Positions 16,709 through 24,240 of a stretch of 45,484 nucleotides of DNA are shown here, piece after piece. The stretch is from Polaromonas sp. GTDB taxonomy: Bacteria; Pseudomonadota; Gammaproteobacteria; Burkholderiales; Burkholderiaceae_C. The notes below the pieces were generated by a model that did no database searches, was not told the DNA's origin, and saw only the letters and a program-made list of their open reading frames with translations. Positions within the stretch are counted from its first letter, which is position 1, and each line of letters begins with the position of its first letter. A program made the position numbers and the translations under genes. The DNA is taken from positions 1 through 45,484 of the forward strand of contig JAKFXR010000013.1 in the NCBI GenBank assembly GCA_021731285.1, given 5' to 3'.

Positions 16709-17383
16709 TTACGGACAGGGCCGCAGCGTCTTGCCATCCATGGGCATGGCCAGCGCGTCCAGGCGGGAGCGCAGGCTGCTGTCAACCGCGGTCAGCTTGA
16801 GCGTCTGGCCGCGCAGCTCGGCGCGCTCCTGCACCACCCTGGCAGTGCGCACACCCTTGCCCGCCATGCGGACCAGCTCGGTCTCGGCTTCAGCTTGCGA
16901 CGCAAAGCTGCCCAGCGACAGACCCGGCGCCAGCGCGGCATTGGTCACCGGCCGGAAGGCCACGCCCAGCTGGCGAAGCTCGCCGCGTTTTTTGGCCACG
17001 GCTTCTTCGCTCGGGTACTTGCCCATATAGACAATCCAGCGCGCAGACTCCAGCGTGGCCTCCATTTGCCAGCTGCCTGCAGGCAGGGATGCCGCCTCCA
17101 GTGCCGCGCGCAGGCTGGCGCTTTGTTGTTCGTTGAAGGGGCCGGCCAGCAGGCATTCCCCGGCGTCCGCGCCGGAGGCAGCGGCTGACGGTCTGCCGTT
17201 TTCAATGCGCGCTGCTTCTTCCTGCGTCAGCAGGCGTATCGCCTCGGGGTTGATTTGTGTGGCCATGCGCTGGGGCTCGGTCTGCGTGCTGGGGTTCAGG
17301 CCCAGCTCGGCCAGCATGCCGTTGGACCAGGCCCAATAAGCGGCGTTGGCCAGCACCAGCAGCAGCACCAGCAGCCTCAGCAT
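16709..17383 (-). CDS. SPOR-domain-like membrane-anchored protein
   Basis: 224 residues. An N-terminal hydrophobic anchor (residues 2-19, LRLLVLLLVLANAAYWAW) is followed by a Gln/Ala-rich linker and a C-terminal region with SPOR-like features (RWIVYMGKYPSEEAVAKKRGE; LSLGSFASQAEAETEL). SPOR domains bind denuded peptidoglycan at the septum. Its start codon lies inside the last codons of birA, so the two are translationally coupled. In many relatives a type III pantothenate kinase gene sits between birA and this protein; it is absent here. Confidence 0.75.
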   Translation of the reverse strand: MLRLLVLLLVLANAAYWAWSNGMLAELGLNPSTQTEPQRMATQINPEAIRLLTQEEAARIENGRPSAAASGADAGECLLAGPFNEQQSASLRAALEAASLPAGSWQMEATLESARWIVYMGKYPSEEAVAKKRGELRQLGVAFRPVTNAALAPGLSLGSFASQAEAETELVRMAGKGVRTARVVQERAELRGQTLKLTAVDSSLRSRLDALAMPMDGKTLRPCP

Positions 17384-18240
17384 GGGCGTGCACCGGTGGG
17401 GGCCGCCGCAGGGGGCAAGGGCCGGACGCTGACTTCAGAGCTGGTGATTTCTTGCATGCCAGCCGCAGTATGCACCAGCAGCGCGCCGTCTTCGCCCACC
17501 CCGTGGGCCACGCCCTGCATGCCGCCGGACAGTTGCACGGCCCGCCCGGCCAGCGCGTCGCGCGCCGCAAAACGCGCCTGAAAGGGCGCGAACCCAAACA
17601 GGCCAAAGGCCTGCACCGCCTGCACCAGCGGCGGCGCCAGCCGCAGCAGCGCCTGCGCCACGTCAAAGCCGGGCAGCAGGTCCTGCAGGCTGGCCGGGGC
17701 CAGCGGCGCGGGCTCGCCGGCCACTGTGGCAGGCAGCGGCACCGGCAGCGGGCGCACGTTGATGCCCACGCCAATCACCACATAACGCAGCTCGCCCCAG
17801 CTGGCGGTCTCCACCAGAATGCCGCCCAGCTTGCGCTCGCCACTGGCGTCGCTCAGCCACAGGTCGTTGGGCCACTTCAGCTTGAGCTGCGGCGCAGCAA
17901 GGGGTGCGGGCTCCAGGCTTTCGGCCAGGCTGATGCCCACCGCCAGCGACAGGCCCGACCAGCTGATGGGCTGCAGGCTCATGCCCAGAGAAAAGGTCAG
18001 GCTGTCGCCGGAGCGGCTTTGCCAGCTGCGGCCCATGCGGCCCCGGCCGGCGCTTTGCTGCTCGGCCACCAGCAGCACCGGCTCGGGCGCACCGCTGGCG
18101 CGAAAGCGCCGCATCAGCTCGGTGTTCGTCGAGTCGATGTGCGGCTGCACCTCGACCGTGAAGCCCGGCAACTGCGGTACCACGGCTTCCCAGATGGCCT
18201 CGGCGGGCCAGCGGATGGGAGGGGAAGGGGTGGGGCTCAT
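17377..18240 (-). CDS. birA: Biotin--[acetyl-CoA-carboxylase] ligase
   Basis: 287 residues. It activates biotin with ATP and attaches it to the lysine of biotin carboxyl carrier proteins. Seen are the DSTNTEL substrate-loop motif (36-42), the GRGRMGRSW biotinyl-AMP loop (about 65-73), KWPNDLW and KLGGILVE in the catalytic core, and a C-terminal SH3-like domain (ALAGRAVQLSGGMQGVAHGV). There is no N-terminal helix-turn-helix, so it is a monofunctional ligase and not a repressor. It overlaps the SPOR gene by 7 bp. It has a family A repeat directly upstream. Confidence 0.95.
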   Translation of the reverse strand: MSPTPSPPIRWPAEAIWEAVVPQLPGFTVEVQPHIDSTNTELMRRFRASGAPEPVLLVAEQQSAGRGRMGRSWQSRSGDSLTFSLGMSLQPISWSGLSLAVGISLAESLEPAPLAAPQLKLKWPNDLWLSDASGERKLGGILVETASWGELRYVVIGVGINVRPLPVPLPATVAGEPAPLAPASLQDLLPGFDVAQALLRLAPPLVQAVQAFGLFGFAPFQARFAARDALAGRAVQLSGGMQGVAHGVGEDGALLVHTAAGMQEITSSEVSVRPLPPAAAPTGARPC

Positions 18241-18278
18241 GCCGGGTAATGTGCGTGTGATCCCGAATGCTTTTGGCT

Positions 18279-18370
18279 GTCATCCCGGACTTGATCCGGG
18301 ATCCATGTCTGCATGCCGCAACAGCAGTGGTCAGCGTGACAGGGATTGCGGGTCAAGCCCGCAATGACAA
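18279..18370. repeat. Pair of family A palindromes in opposite orientation
   Basis: Copy 3 (18279-18307, ATCCCGGA then TCCGGGAT) and copy 4 (18342-18370, ATTGCGGG then CCCGCAAT, ending GACAA) lie 34 bp apart as mirror images, so the whole 92-bp unit is itself an inverted repeat like a BIME. It fills the gap between birA and the SET-domain gene. Confidence 0.7.
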
Positions 18371-18377
18371 ACCGGCT

Positions 18378-18986
18378 TCAGTCCTTCTTGCTTTTCCTGG
18401 CCTTTTTGGACTTCTTCGACTTCTTGTCGTTCTTCTTTTTGTCGTCCTTGTCCTTGGGCGCCAGCAGGGTGCCGCGGCAGTTGGGCGCGCCGCACCAGCA
18501 GGGGTACTCGGCCTTGAGCTTTTTGGTGTACTTGGCGTCAATGATCAGGCCGTAGTCGTAAAACAGTTCCTGCCCGGCAGGGATGTTGCGCAGCGCCTTG
18601 ATGAAGACGCGCCCGCCTTCCTCGTCGGCTTCGCAGTTCGGATCGCAACTGTGGTTGATCCAACGGGACGAGTTGCCGCCGTACTTGGCGTCGATCACAT
18701 GCTTTTCATCGATGTGAAAGTAAAAGGTGTGGTTGGGGTCCTTGGGGTCGTGCGGGTGGCGGCGCAGCGCCTCCTTCCAGGTGACGACCTCGCCCACGTA
18801 CTCGATCAGGGTCTCGCCTTCGGCCAGGTCCTGCACGGCAAACATGCCCTTGCCATGCACGCCCGAGCGGCGGGTCTGGATGCGTCGGCCCGTGGCGGCC
18901 GGGGTATCGGCGGGCACGCTGGAAAGGGGTTCTGAGACCTGGATTTTTGACACGGCAAGTTTTTTTGGTATGGTTAATTCATGCAT
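18378..18986 (-). CDS. SET-domain protein lysine methyltransferase
   Basis: About 202 residues. The SET core begins RIQTRRSGVHGKGMFAVQDL. SAM- and substrate-binding motifs are intact: GETLIEYVGEVV, SSRWINHSCDPNCE and GQELFYDYGL. A post-SET cysteine cluster follows (CWCGAPNCRG), completing the knot normally found in eukaryotic histone methyltransferases. The last 30 residues are an almost pure Lys/Asp/Ser tail likely to bind nucleic acid or act as a substrate. It is probably a cytosolic lysine methyltransferase acting on chromatin-like or ribosomal proteins. The start is uncertain: ATGs at 18998 and 18986 both lie within an 18-bp palindrome and lack ribosome-binding sites; a GTG further in is possible. 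Confidence 0.88.
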   Translation of the reverse strand: MHELTIPKKLAVSKIQVSEPLSSVPADTPAATGRRIQTRRSGVHGKGMFAVQDLAEGETLIEYVGEVVTWKEALRRHPHDPKDPNHTFYFHIDEKHVIDAKYGGNSSRWINHSCDPNCEADEEGGRVFIKALRNIPAGQELFYDYGLIIDAKYTKKLKAEYPCWCGAPNCRGTLLAPKDKDDKKKNDKKSKKSKKARKSKKD

Positions 18987-19023
18987 GTGCGCGCACATGC
19001 GGGTGCGCGCGTACGTACGCGCG
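18983..19023. promoter_or_regulatory. Two 18-bp palindromes of alternating purine-pyrimidine DNA
   Basis: GCATGTGCGCGCACATGC (18983-19000) and CGCGCGTACGTACGCGCG (19006-19023) are both perfect palindromes made of strictly alternating purines and pyrimidines. They lie in the divergent region between the SET gene and the TlpA-like gene. Such DNA can form Z-DNA or cruciforms under supercoiling and may also be a dimer-binding operator. Confidence 0.6.
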
Positions 19024-19060
19024 AGCCGCTATTGTAGTGATGCGCACGGGAAACCCGACG

Positions 19061-19585
19061 ATGTTCAACCGACGAAATGTATTGCAGCTTGTGCCTGCGC
19101 TGGCCGCGCCCGGTCTGGCTGCGCACGCCTGGGCCCAGGGGGCGCTGGCGCCCTTGCCTGCGGTGGGCAGCACCCTGAAGTTGCCTGCATTGAAGCTGCT
19201 CGATGGCAGTGCCTGGGGCCCGGCCCAGGTGCGGGGTAAGACGCTTGTGGTGTACTGGTGGGCGAGCTGGTGCCCTTTTTGTGCGGTGCAGTCGCCCCAT
19301 ATAGAGGCCCTGTGGCAGGCCCACAAGGCCAGCGGTCTGGCGGTGCTGGCCCTGTCGATTGACCGCGTGCCCGGGGCGGCGCAGGCCACTATGAAGACAA
19401 AGGGCTATACCTTCCCGGCGGCGCTTTTGCCGGAAGACGCCCGTTTGCTGTCCAAGCCGCGCGGTTTGCCGGTGGTGGTGGTTTTGAAGGTCAACGGCCG
19501 CGATGGCCGTGACGGAAAAGTAGTGTTTGCAGAAGCCGGGGAGATGTTTCCCGAGGATGTACAAGGTTTGAAGAAGTTTTTATGA
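19061..19585 (+). CDS. TlpA/ResA-like periplasmic thiol-disulfide protein
   Basis: 174 residues. The N-terminus (FNRRNVLQLVPALAAPGLAA) looks like a signal sequence with a twin Arg, ending HAWAQ. The thioredoxin fold follows with the redox motif WCPFC (C71, C74) after WWAS, and a cis-Pro site in GLPVVVVLKVNGR. It is expected to reduce or exchange disulfides in the periplasm, for example in cytochrome c maturation; the exact client is unknown. The ATG at 19061 is preferred over 19040 since a weak GGGA lies upstream and the signal sequence then starts properly. Its stop overlaps topB in ATGA, an unusual coupling of a periplasmic protein to a topoisomerase. Confidence 0.85.
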   Translation: MFNRRNVLQLVPALAAPGLAAHAWAQGALAPLPAVGSTLKLPALKLLDGSAWGPAQVRGKTLVVYWWASWCPFCAVQSPHIEALWQAHKASGLAVLALSIDRVPGAAQATMKTKGYTFPAALLPEDARLLSKPRGLPVVVVLKVNGRDGRDGKVVFAEAGEMFPEDVQGLKKFL

Positions 19586-22524
19586 AAACACTGGTGATTG
19601 CAGAAAAGCCCTCGGTGGCGCAGGACATCGTCCGCGCCATCACGCCTACAGCGGGCAAGTTTGAAAAGCATGACGAATATTTCGAGAGTGACGAATGGGT
19701 CGTCACCTCTGCCGTGGGTCACCTGGTCGAGATCCAGGCGCCGGAAGAGTTTGACGTCAAGCGCGGCAAATGGAGTTTTGCCAACCTGCCCGTGATTCCG
19801 CCCTACTTTGACCTCAAACCCATCGACAAGACCAAGACGCGGCTCAATGCCATCGTCAAGTTGGCCAAGCGCAAGGACGTGGGCGCGCTGGTCAACGCCT
19901 GTGACGCGGGCCGCGAGGGCGAGCTGATCTTCCGGCTGATCCAGCAGTACGCCAAAAGCAAGCACCCGGTCAAACGGCTGTGGCTGCAGTCCATGACACC
20001 CGCCGCGATTCGCGACGGATTTTCGTCGCTGCGCAGCGACGCGCAAATGTTGCCATTGGCCGACGCGGCGCGTTGCAGGTCAGAGGCCGACTGGATGGTC
20101 GGCATCAATGGCACGCGGGCCATGACGGCTTTCAACTCGCGCGATGGCGGCTTCTTTCTGACGACCGTGGGCCGGGTGCAGACGCCCACGCTGTCGGTGG
20201 TGGTCGAGCGCGAAGAGAAAATCCGCAAGTTCGTCAGCCGTGACTACTGGGAGATCCACGCCAGTTTTCTGGCCGAGGCCGGCGAGTACCCGGCCAAGTG
20301 GTTTGACCCCAAGTGGAAAAAAGCCGCGGCCAATGCCGACAACACCGAGCCCGATGCCGAGCTGAAGGCCGACCGCGTCTGGTCCGAGCGCGAGGCCCTG
20401 GCCATTGCCGAGGCGGTGCGCGGCAAGGCCGCCACCGTGACCGAAGAAAGCAAGCCCACCACCCAGGCCTCGGGCCTGCTGTTTGACCTGACCTCCCTGC
20501 AGCGTGAGGCCAACGGCAAATTTGGTTTTTCGGCCAAGACCACGCTGTCGATTGCGCAAAGCCTGTACGAGCGCCACAAGGCCCTGACCTACCCGCGTAC
20601 CGACTCGCGCGCCCTGCCCGAAGACTATTTGCCGGTGGTCAAACAGACCTTTGAGATGCTCGCGGGCAGCCCGATGAAACACCTGGCGCCGCATGCGGCC
20701 ACGGCGCTCAAGGGCAACTACATCAAGCCCAGCAAACGCATTTTTGACAACGCCAAGGTAAGTGATCACTTTGCGATCATCCCCACCCTGCAGGCGCCCA
20801 GTGGTCTGAGCGACGCCGAACAAAAACTGTACGACCTGGTGGTGCGCCGCTTCATGGCGGTGTTTTTCCCGAGCGCAGAATACCTGGTCACCACGCGGAT
20901 TTCGCAGTCGGTCGGCCACAGCTTCAAGACCGAAGGCAAGGTACTGGTCAAGCCCGGCTGGCTGGCCATCTACGGCAAGGAAGCCGAAGACGAAAACACC
21001 GACGAGAAAGACAGCAAGACCCTGGTGGCCGTCAAACCGGGAGAGATGGTGCGCGCCGAAGTGGTCGAGGCCAAAGGCCTGAAGACCCGGCCACCGGCCC
21101 GCTACAGCGAGGCGACGCTGCTGGGCGCCATGGAAGGCGCAGGCAAGACGATTGATGACGACGAGCTGCGTGAAGCCATGCAGGAAAAAGGCCTGGGCAC
21201 GCCGGCCACCCGCGCCGCCACCATCGAGGGCCTGATCAACGAGAAGTACATGCTGCGCGAAGGCCGCGAGCTGATTCCCACGGCCAAGGCCTTCCAGCTC
21301 ATGACGCTGCTGCGCGGTCTGGGTGTTGAAGAACTGTCACGCGCCGACCTGACCGGCGACTGGGAGCACAAGCTCGCGCAGATGGAAAAAGGCAAGCTCA
21401 GCCGCGAGACCTTCATGGCCGAGATTGCCGACATGACCAAAAACCTGGTGGCCAAAGCCAAGGGTTACGACAAGGACACCATCCCCGGCGATTACGCCAC
21501 GCTGAGCGCGCCCTGCCCCAATTGCGGCGGTGTCATGAAAGAGAACTACAGGCGCTACACCTGCACCGGCAAAAACGGTGAGGGTTGCGGCTTTTCATTC
21601 GGCAAGACACCGGCAGGCCGTACTTTTGAAGTGGCCGAGGTCGAGCAGTTTCTGCGCGATAAAAAAATCGGACCACTCGATGGCTTTAGATCCAAGGCGG
21701 GCTGGCCTTTCACGGCCGAGATGGTCATCAAGTTTGACGAGGAAACCAAAAACTACAAACTCGAGTTTGACTTTGGCGACGACAAAAACGCCGAAACCGG
21801 CGAGATTGTGGACTTCAGCGACCAGCAGTCCCTGGGCCCTTGCCCCAAGTGCGGCGGCAAAATTTTCGAGCACGGCAAAAACTATGTGTGCGACAAATCC
21901 GTGCCGACCAATGCGCAACCCACGCCCAGTTGCGACTTCAAAACTGGCCAGGTGATCCTGCAGCAACCGGTGGAGCGTGAGCAGATGGTCAAGCTGCTGA
22001 GCGCCGGCAAAACCGATTTGCTCGACAAGTTTGTCTCCATGCGCACGCGCCGGCCCTTCAAGGCCATGCTGGCCTGGGACGCCGAGGCCGGCAAGGTCAA
22101 TTTTGAATTTGCTCCGTCGAAATTTCCGCCGCGCAAAACCGCCGGCCCCCCACGCACGGGCACGGTGAAAACACCGTTTGGCAAAACCGTGGCTGCGAAG
22201 AAGGCGGCTCCCGCTGCCAAAAAAGTCGCTGCCAAGAAAGCACCCGCAGCCAAAACGGCCAAACCCAAAGTTGCCCGCGTGGCCAAGCCCGGCAGCGGCC
22301 TCAAGCCGAGCGATGCTCTGGCTGCAGTCATTGGCGCCGAGCCGGTGGCCCGCACGCAGGTGATCAAGAAGCTGTGGGACTACATCAAGGCTGAAGGCCT
22401 GCAGGATGCGGCCAACAAACGGGCCATCAATGCGGATGCCAAGCTGCTGGCCGTTTTTGGCAAGCCGCAGGTGACGATGTTTGAACTGGCCGGGATTGTC
22501 GGGAAGCATTTGACGGCTGAATAG
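19582..22524 (+). CDS. topB: DNA topoisomerase III with C-terminal SWIB domain
   Basis: 980 residues. A type IA topoisomerase that passes single strands to decatenate and relax DNA. The TOPRIM domain is at the N-terminus (TLVIAEKPSVAQDI; acidic cluster ACDAGREGELIF). The catalytic tyrosine is Y337 in LTYPRTDSR. Two cysteine zinc-ribbon modules follow (CPNCGG...CTG...CGFSF and CPKCGG...CD...CDF). Then comes a Lys/Ala-rich linker like a histone-H1 tail (about 867-900) and a SWIB/MDM2 domain (about 907-978: LKPSDALAAVIG, VIKKLWDYIKAEGLQD). E. coli TopB is about 650 residues and lacks the last two parts. Fusions of topoisomerase III to SWIB are known in this group and in Chlamydia-like bacteria. 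Confidence 0.95.
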   Translation: MKTLVIAEKPSVAQDIVRAITPTAGKFEKHDEYFESDEWVVTSAVGHLVEIQAPEEFDVKRGKWSFANLPVIPPYFDLKPIDKTKTRLNAIVKLAKRKDVGALVNACDAGREGELIFRLIQQYAKSKHPVKRLWLQSMTPAAIRDGFSSLRSDAQMLPLADAARCRSEADWMVGINGTRAMTAFNSRDGGFFLTTVGRVQTPTLSVVVEREEKIRKFVSRDYWEIHASFLAEAGEYPAKWFDPKWKKAAANADNTEPDAELKADRVWSEREALAIAEAVRGKAATVTEESKPTTQASGLLFDLTSLQREANGKFGFSAKTTLSIAQSLYERHKALTYPRTDSRALPEDYLPVVKQTFEMLAGSPMKHLAPHAATALKGNYIKPSKRIFDNAKVSDHFAIIPTLQAPSGLSDAEQKLYDLVVRRFMAVFFPSAEYLVTTRISQSVGHSFKTEGKVLVKPGWLAIYGKEAEDENTDEKDSKTLVAVKPGEMVRAEVVEAKGLKTRPPARYSEATLLGAMEGAGKTIDDDELREAMQEKGLGTPATRAATIEGLINEKYMLREGRELIPTAKAFQLMTLLRGLGVEELSRADLTGDWEHKLAQMEKGKLSRETFMAEIADMTKNLVAKAKGYDKDTIPGDYATLSAPCPNCGGVMKENYRRYTCTGKNGEGCGFSFGKTPAGRTFEVAEVEQFLRDKKIGPLDGFRSKAGWPFTAEMVIKFDEETKNYKLEFDFGDDKNAETGEIVDFSDQQSLGPCPKCGGKIFEHGKNYVCDKSVPTNAQPTPSCDFKTGQVILQQPVEREQMVKLLSAGKTDLLDKFVSMRTRRPFKAMLAWDAEAGKVNFEFAPSKFPPRKTAGPPRTGTVKTPFGKTVAAKKAAPAAKKVAAKKAPAAKTAKPKVARVAKPGSGLKPSDALAAVIGAEPVARTQVIKKLWDYIKAEGLQDAANKRAINADAKLLAVFGKPQVTMFELAGIVGKHLTAE

Positions 22525-22564
22525 GCGTTCAGCCGTTCGGCTGGGCGTGTGCTCCTGCACATTT

Positions 22565-22593
22565 GTCATCCCGGGCTTGACCCGGGATCCATG
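22565..22593. repeat. Dispersed palindromic repeat, family A (copy 5)
   Basis: ATCCCGGG and CCCGGGAT arms around CTTGA, with GTC and CCATG flanks, nearly identical to copy 3. It follows the topB stop by 40 bp. Confidence 0.75.
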
Positions 22594-22611
22594 TGGGCGG
22601 ACTCTTTGGCC

Positions 22612-22636
22612 CGTTCGGGCTGAGCTTGTCGAAGCC
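22612..22636. repeat. Dispersed repeat, family B (copy 2, single arm)
   Basis: CGTTCGGGCTGAGCTTGTCG followed by AAGCC is one arm of the TTCGACAAGCTCAGCCCGAACG repeat. It lies 18 bp after the family A copy, giving a stacked array of two repeat types downstream of topB. Confidence 0.7.
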
Positions 22637-22663
22637 ATTGCCAGCTTGCGTGTTGGCGGTACT

Positions 22664-23290
22664 TCATACAAGCCGGGTCTCGCCCCGGCAGGCGAGGCAC
22701 TTTTCTTTGCGTCGCCAAAGAAAAGTACCCAAAAGAAAGGCGACCCGATGGTCCGGGGAGTTATTGGGGTCAGAGACCAAATTCGCCGAGCCTATGGCTC
22801 GCCCCTTGGGTGCGGTGCAAAGCACCGCAGCGAAATTGGCGTCTGACCCCAATAACTCAACCTGCGGTGCTCGCCAAAAGCGGGGTCTCGCTCGAACTCG
22901 CCTTCGGCTCAGACAATCGCGATCCCTGATCCGCTTTTGCCTGCGCTCCTCGGCCCGGCCCGACGGGCTGGGGACAAATACCAAAACCAATCCGGGGAGA
23001 CAAGGACACGCCATGGCGTGTCCTTGTCGGGTTTGGCTTTTGTATTGATCCCCGCTCCCAACCCCTTCTGTATGCGCCGAGGAGCGCAGGGCCAGACGGA
23101 TCAGGGCGGGCGATTGTCTGAGCGTAGCGAGTTCGAGCCCGACCCCGGCTGGACCGAGCACCGCAGGTTGCCCCCGTAGCGCAAGCGAAGGGGGACGCAG
23201 ACAGCAGGGTCGCCTTTTCTTTTGCTTACTTTTCTTTTGGCGACGCAAAAGAAAAGTGAGTTGCCGCCGGGCAACCCCCGGCTTTCGCAA
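22664..23290. repeat. Giant nested imperfect palindrome (about 0.62 kb), no gene
   Basis: No credible gene lies in 22525-23372. Nearly the whole stretch is one large inverted repeat centred at 23013/23014. Paired arms, outside in: 22733-22746 with 23208-23219; 22858-22873 with 23155-23170; 22891-22901 with 23127-23137; 22908-22920 with 23110-23122; 22941-22954 with 23076-23089; and a 30-bp perfect palindrome at 22999-23028. The arms sum to nearly the same centre, so they nest into one cruciform or one long hairpin RNA. The flanks each carry an 11-bp ACTTTTCTTT(G/T) hairpin (22699-22726, 23228-23257) placed as mirror images. The two strands can therefore be read into near-identical short peptides, which is an effect of symmetry and not coding. 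Confidence 0.85.
22760..22856. repeat. 97-bp branched hairpin element inside the giant palindrome
   Basis: A 15-bp perfect closing stem (22760-22774 with 22842-22856, starting GTTATTGGGGTCAGA) is followed inward by CCAAATTCGC (22777-22786) paired with GCGAAATTGG (22830-22839), then two hairpins: GAGCC/GGCTC, and TGCGGTGC (22811-22818) with GCACCGCA (22822-22829) around an AAA loop. This three-way fold has no counterpart in the right arm and looks like an element inserted into the left arm. Confidence 0.65.
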
Positions 23291-23372
23291 ACCAAACACT
23301 TCCGAAGCGCTACTAAATAAATAGCAAACTATCCTCGTCATCAAAGGGCGAAACAGCGATTTCGCTTAAAAC

Positions 23373-24170
23373 TTAGGCGGAAGAAGCCTTGGCTGCCGCC
23401 ACAGCAGAAAGAAAATCCTCCAGCACCGCTGCGTCATCAATCGTGTCCGAACCAGGCTGGTGAAACTCGGGGTGCCACTGCAGCGCCGCGATATAGCTCT
23501 TGGAGCGGTCCTTGCGCCGTATCGCTTCCACAATGCCGTCGCTCACGCTGAAAGCCTCGGCCTCAAACTCGGGCGACAGGTCCTTGATCGCCTGGTGGTG
23601 AATGCTGTTGACGCGCACCCGCTCCACACCGGGGTACAGGCGGGACAGCTGCGTGCCCTGCACGATGTCCACGCTGTGAAAGTTTTGCTCGTAAGTTGTG
23701 GCGTCGCGGTGGATGAAGGAGTCGGGCACCTGCGTCTGGATGTCCTGGAAAAGTGTGCCGCCGTAAGCCACGTTGAGAAGCTGCAGTCCGCGGCATACGC
23801 CGAAGATCGGTTTGCCGACGGCTTCAAACGCGGCCACCAGCGCCTTGTCGTAGTCGTCGCGCACGCGGTCGCCTGACCATTGTTCCTCGAGCGGGGTTTC
23901 GCCATAGCTGCCGGGCCACACGTCCGCGCCGCCATGCAACACCAGGCCGTCCAGCCACTCGGCGTAATGCTCGTACGCCACATCGCCGCGCTGGGTGCTG
24001 CCGGTGGGGCAGGGCACCATGACGACCATGGCGCCGGAGGACATGATCCAGTGCGCAATCGTCTGCTCGACGTACTGCAGGGTTTTGCCGGTGAACAGCG
24101 AGCGGGTGGGGTCGGCGTGGGAGAAGCAGGCCGACAGGCCGATCTTGAGGCGGCTGGCGACGGTGCTCAT
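23373..24170 (-). CDS. Class I glutamine amidotransferase, PuuD-like (gamma-Glu-GABA hydrolase family)
   Basis: 265 residues. Peptidase C26 fold with catalytic Cys in GVCRGLQLLN, the oxyanion-type pattern LHGGADVWPGSYGE and the His/Glu pair in ALQWHPEFH. PuuD releases GABA from gamma-glutamyl-GABA in putrescine breakdown; homologues may act on other gamma-glutamyl compounds. No other putrescine gene is nearby, so the exact substrate is open. The start at 24170 (MSTVASRLKIGLSACF) fits the first strand of the fold; longer in-frame readings lack family similarity. It lies 70 bp downstream of the sensor kinase gene on the same strand and may be part of that transcript. Confidence 0.88.
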   Translation of the reverse strand: MSTVASRLKIGLSACFSHADPTRSLFTGKTLQYVEQTIAHWIMSSGAMVVMVPCPTGSTQRGDVAYEHYAEWLDGLVLHGGADVWPGSYGETPLEEQWSGDRVRDDYDKALVAAFEAVGKPIFGVCRGLQLLNVAYGGTLFQDIQTQVPDSFIHRDATTYEQNFHSVDIVQGTQLSRLYPGVERVRVNSIHHQAIKDLSPEFEAEAFSVSDGIVEAIRRKDRSKSYIAALQWHPEFHQPGSDTIDDAAVLEDFLSAVAAAKASSA

Positions 24171-24240
24171 GGCCGGGCTCCGCGGGCGGGGGGCAAGGAG
24201 GGGATCATGCGTACTTCGTGGTTTCGATGCTCGATGGACC

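Noticed and set aside
22593..23344. Open frames on both strands across the gap after topB
   Set aside because: Both strands give similar peptides around QGHAMACPC because the DNA is palindromic. No domain and no start signals; treated as repeat DNA.
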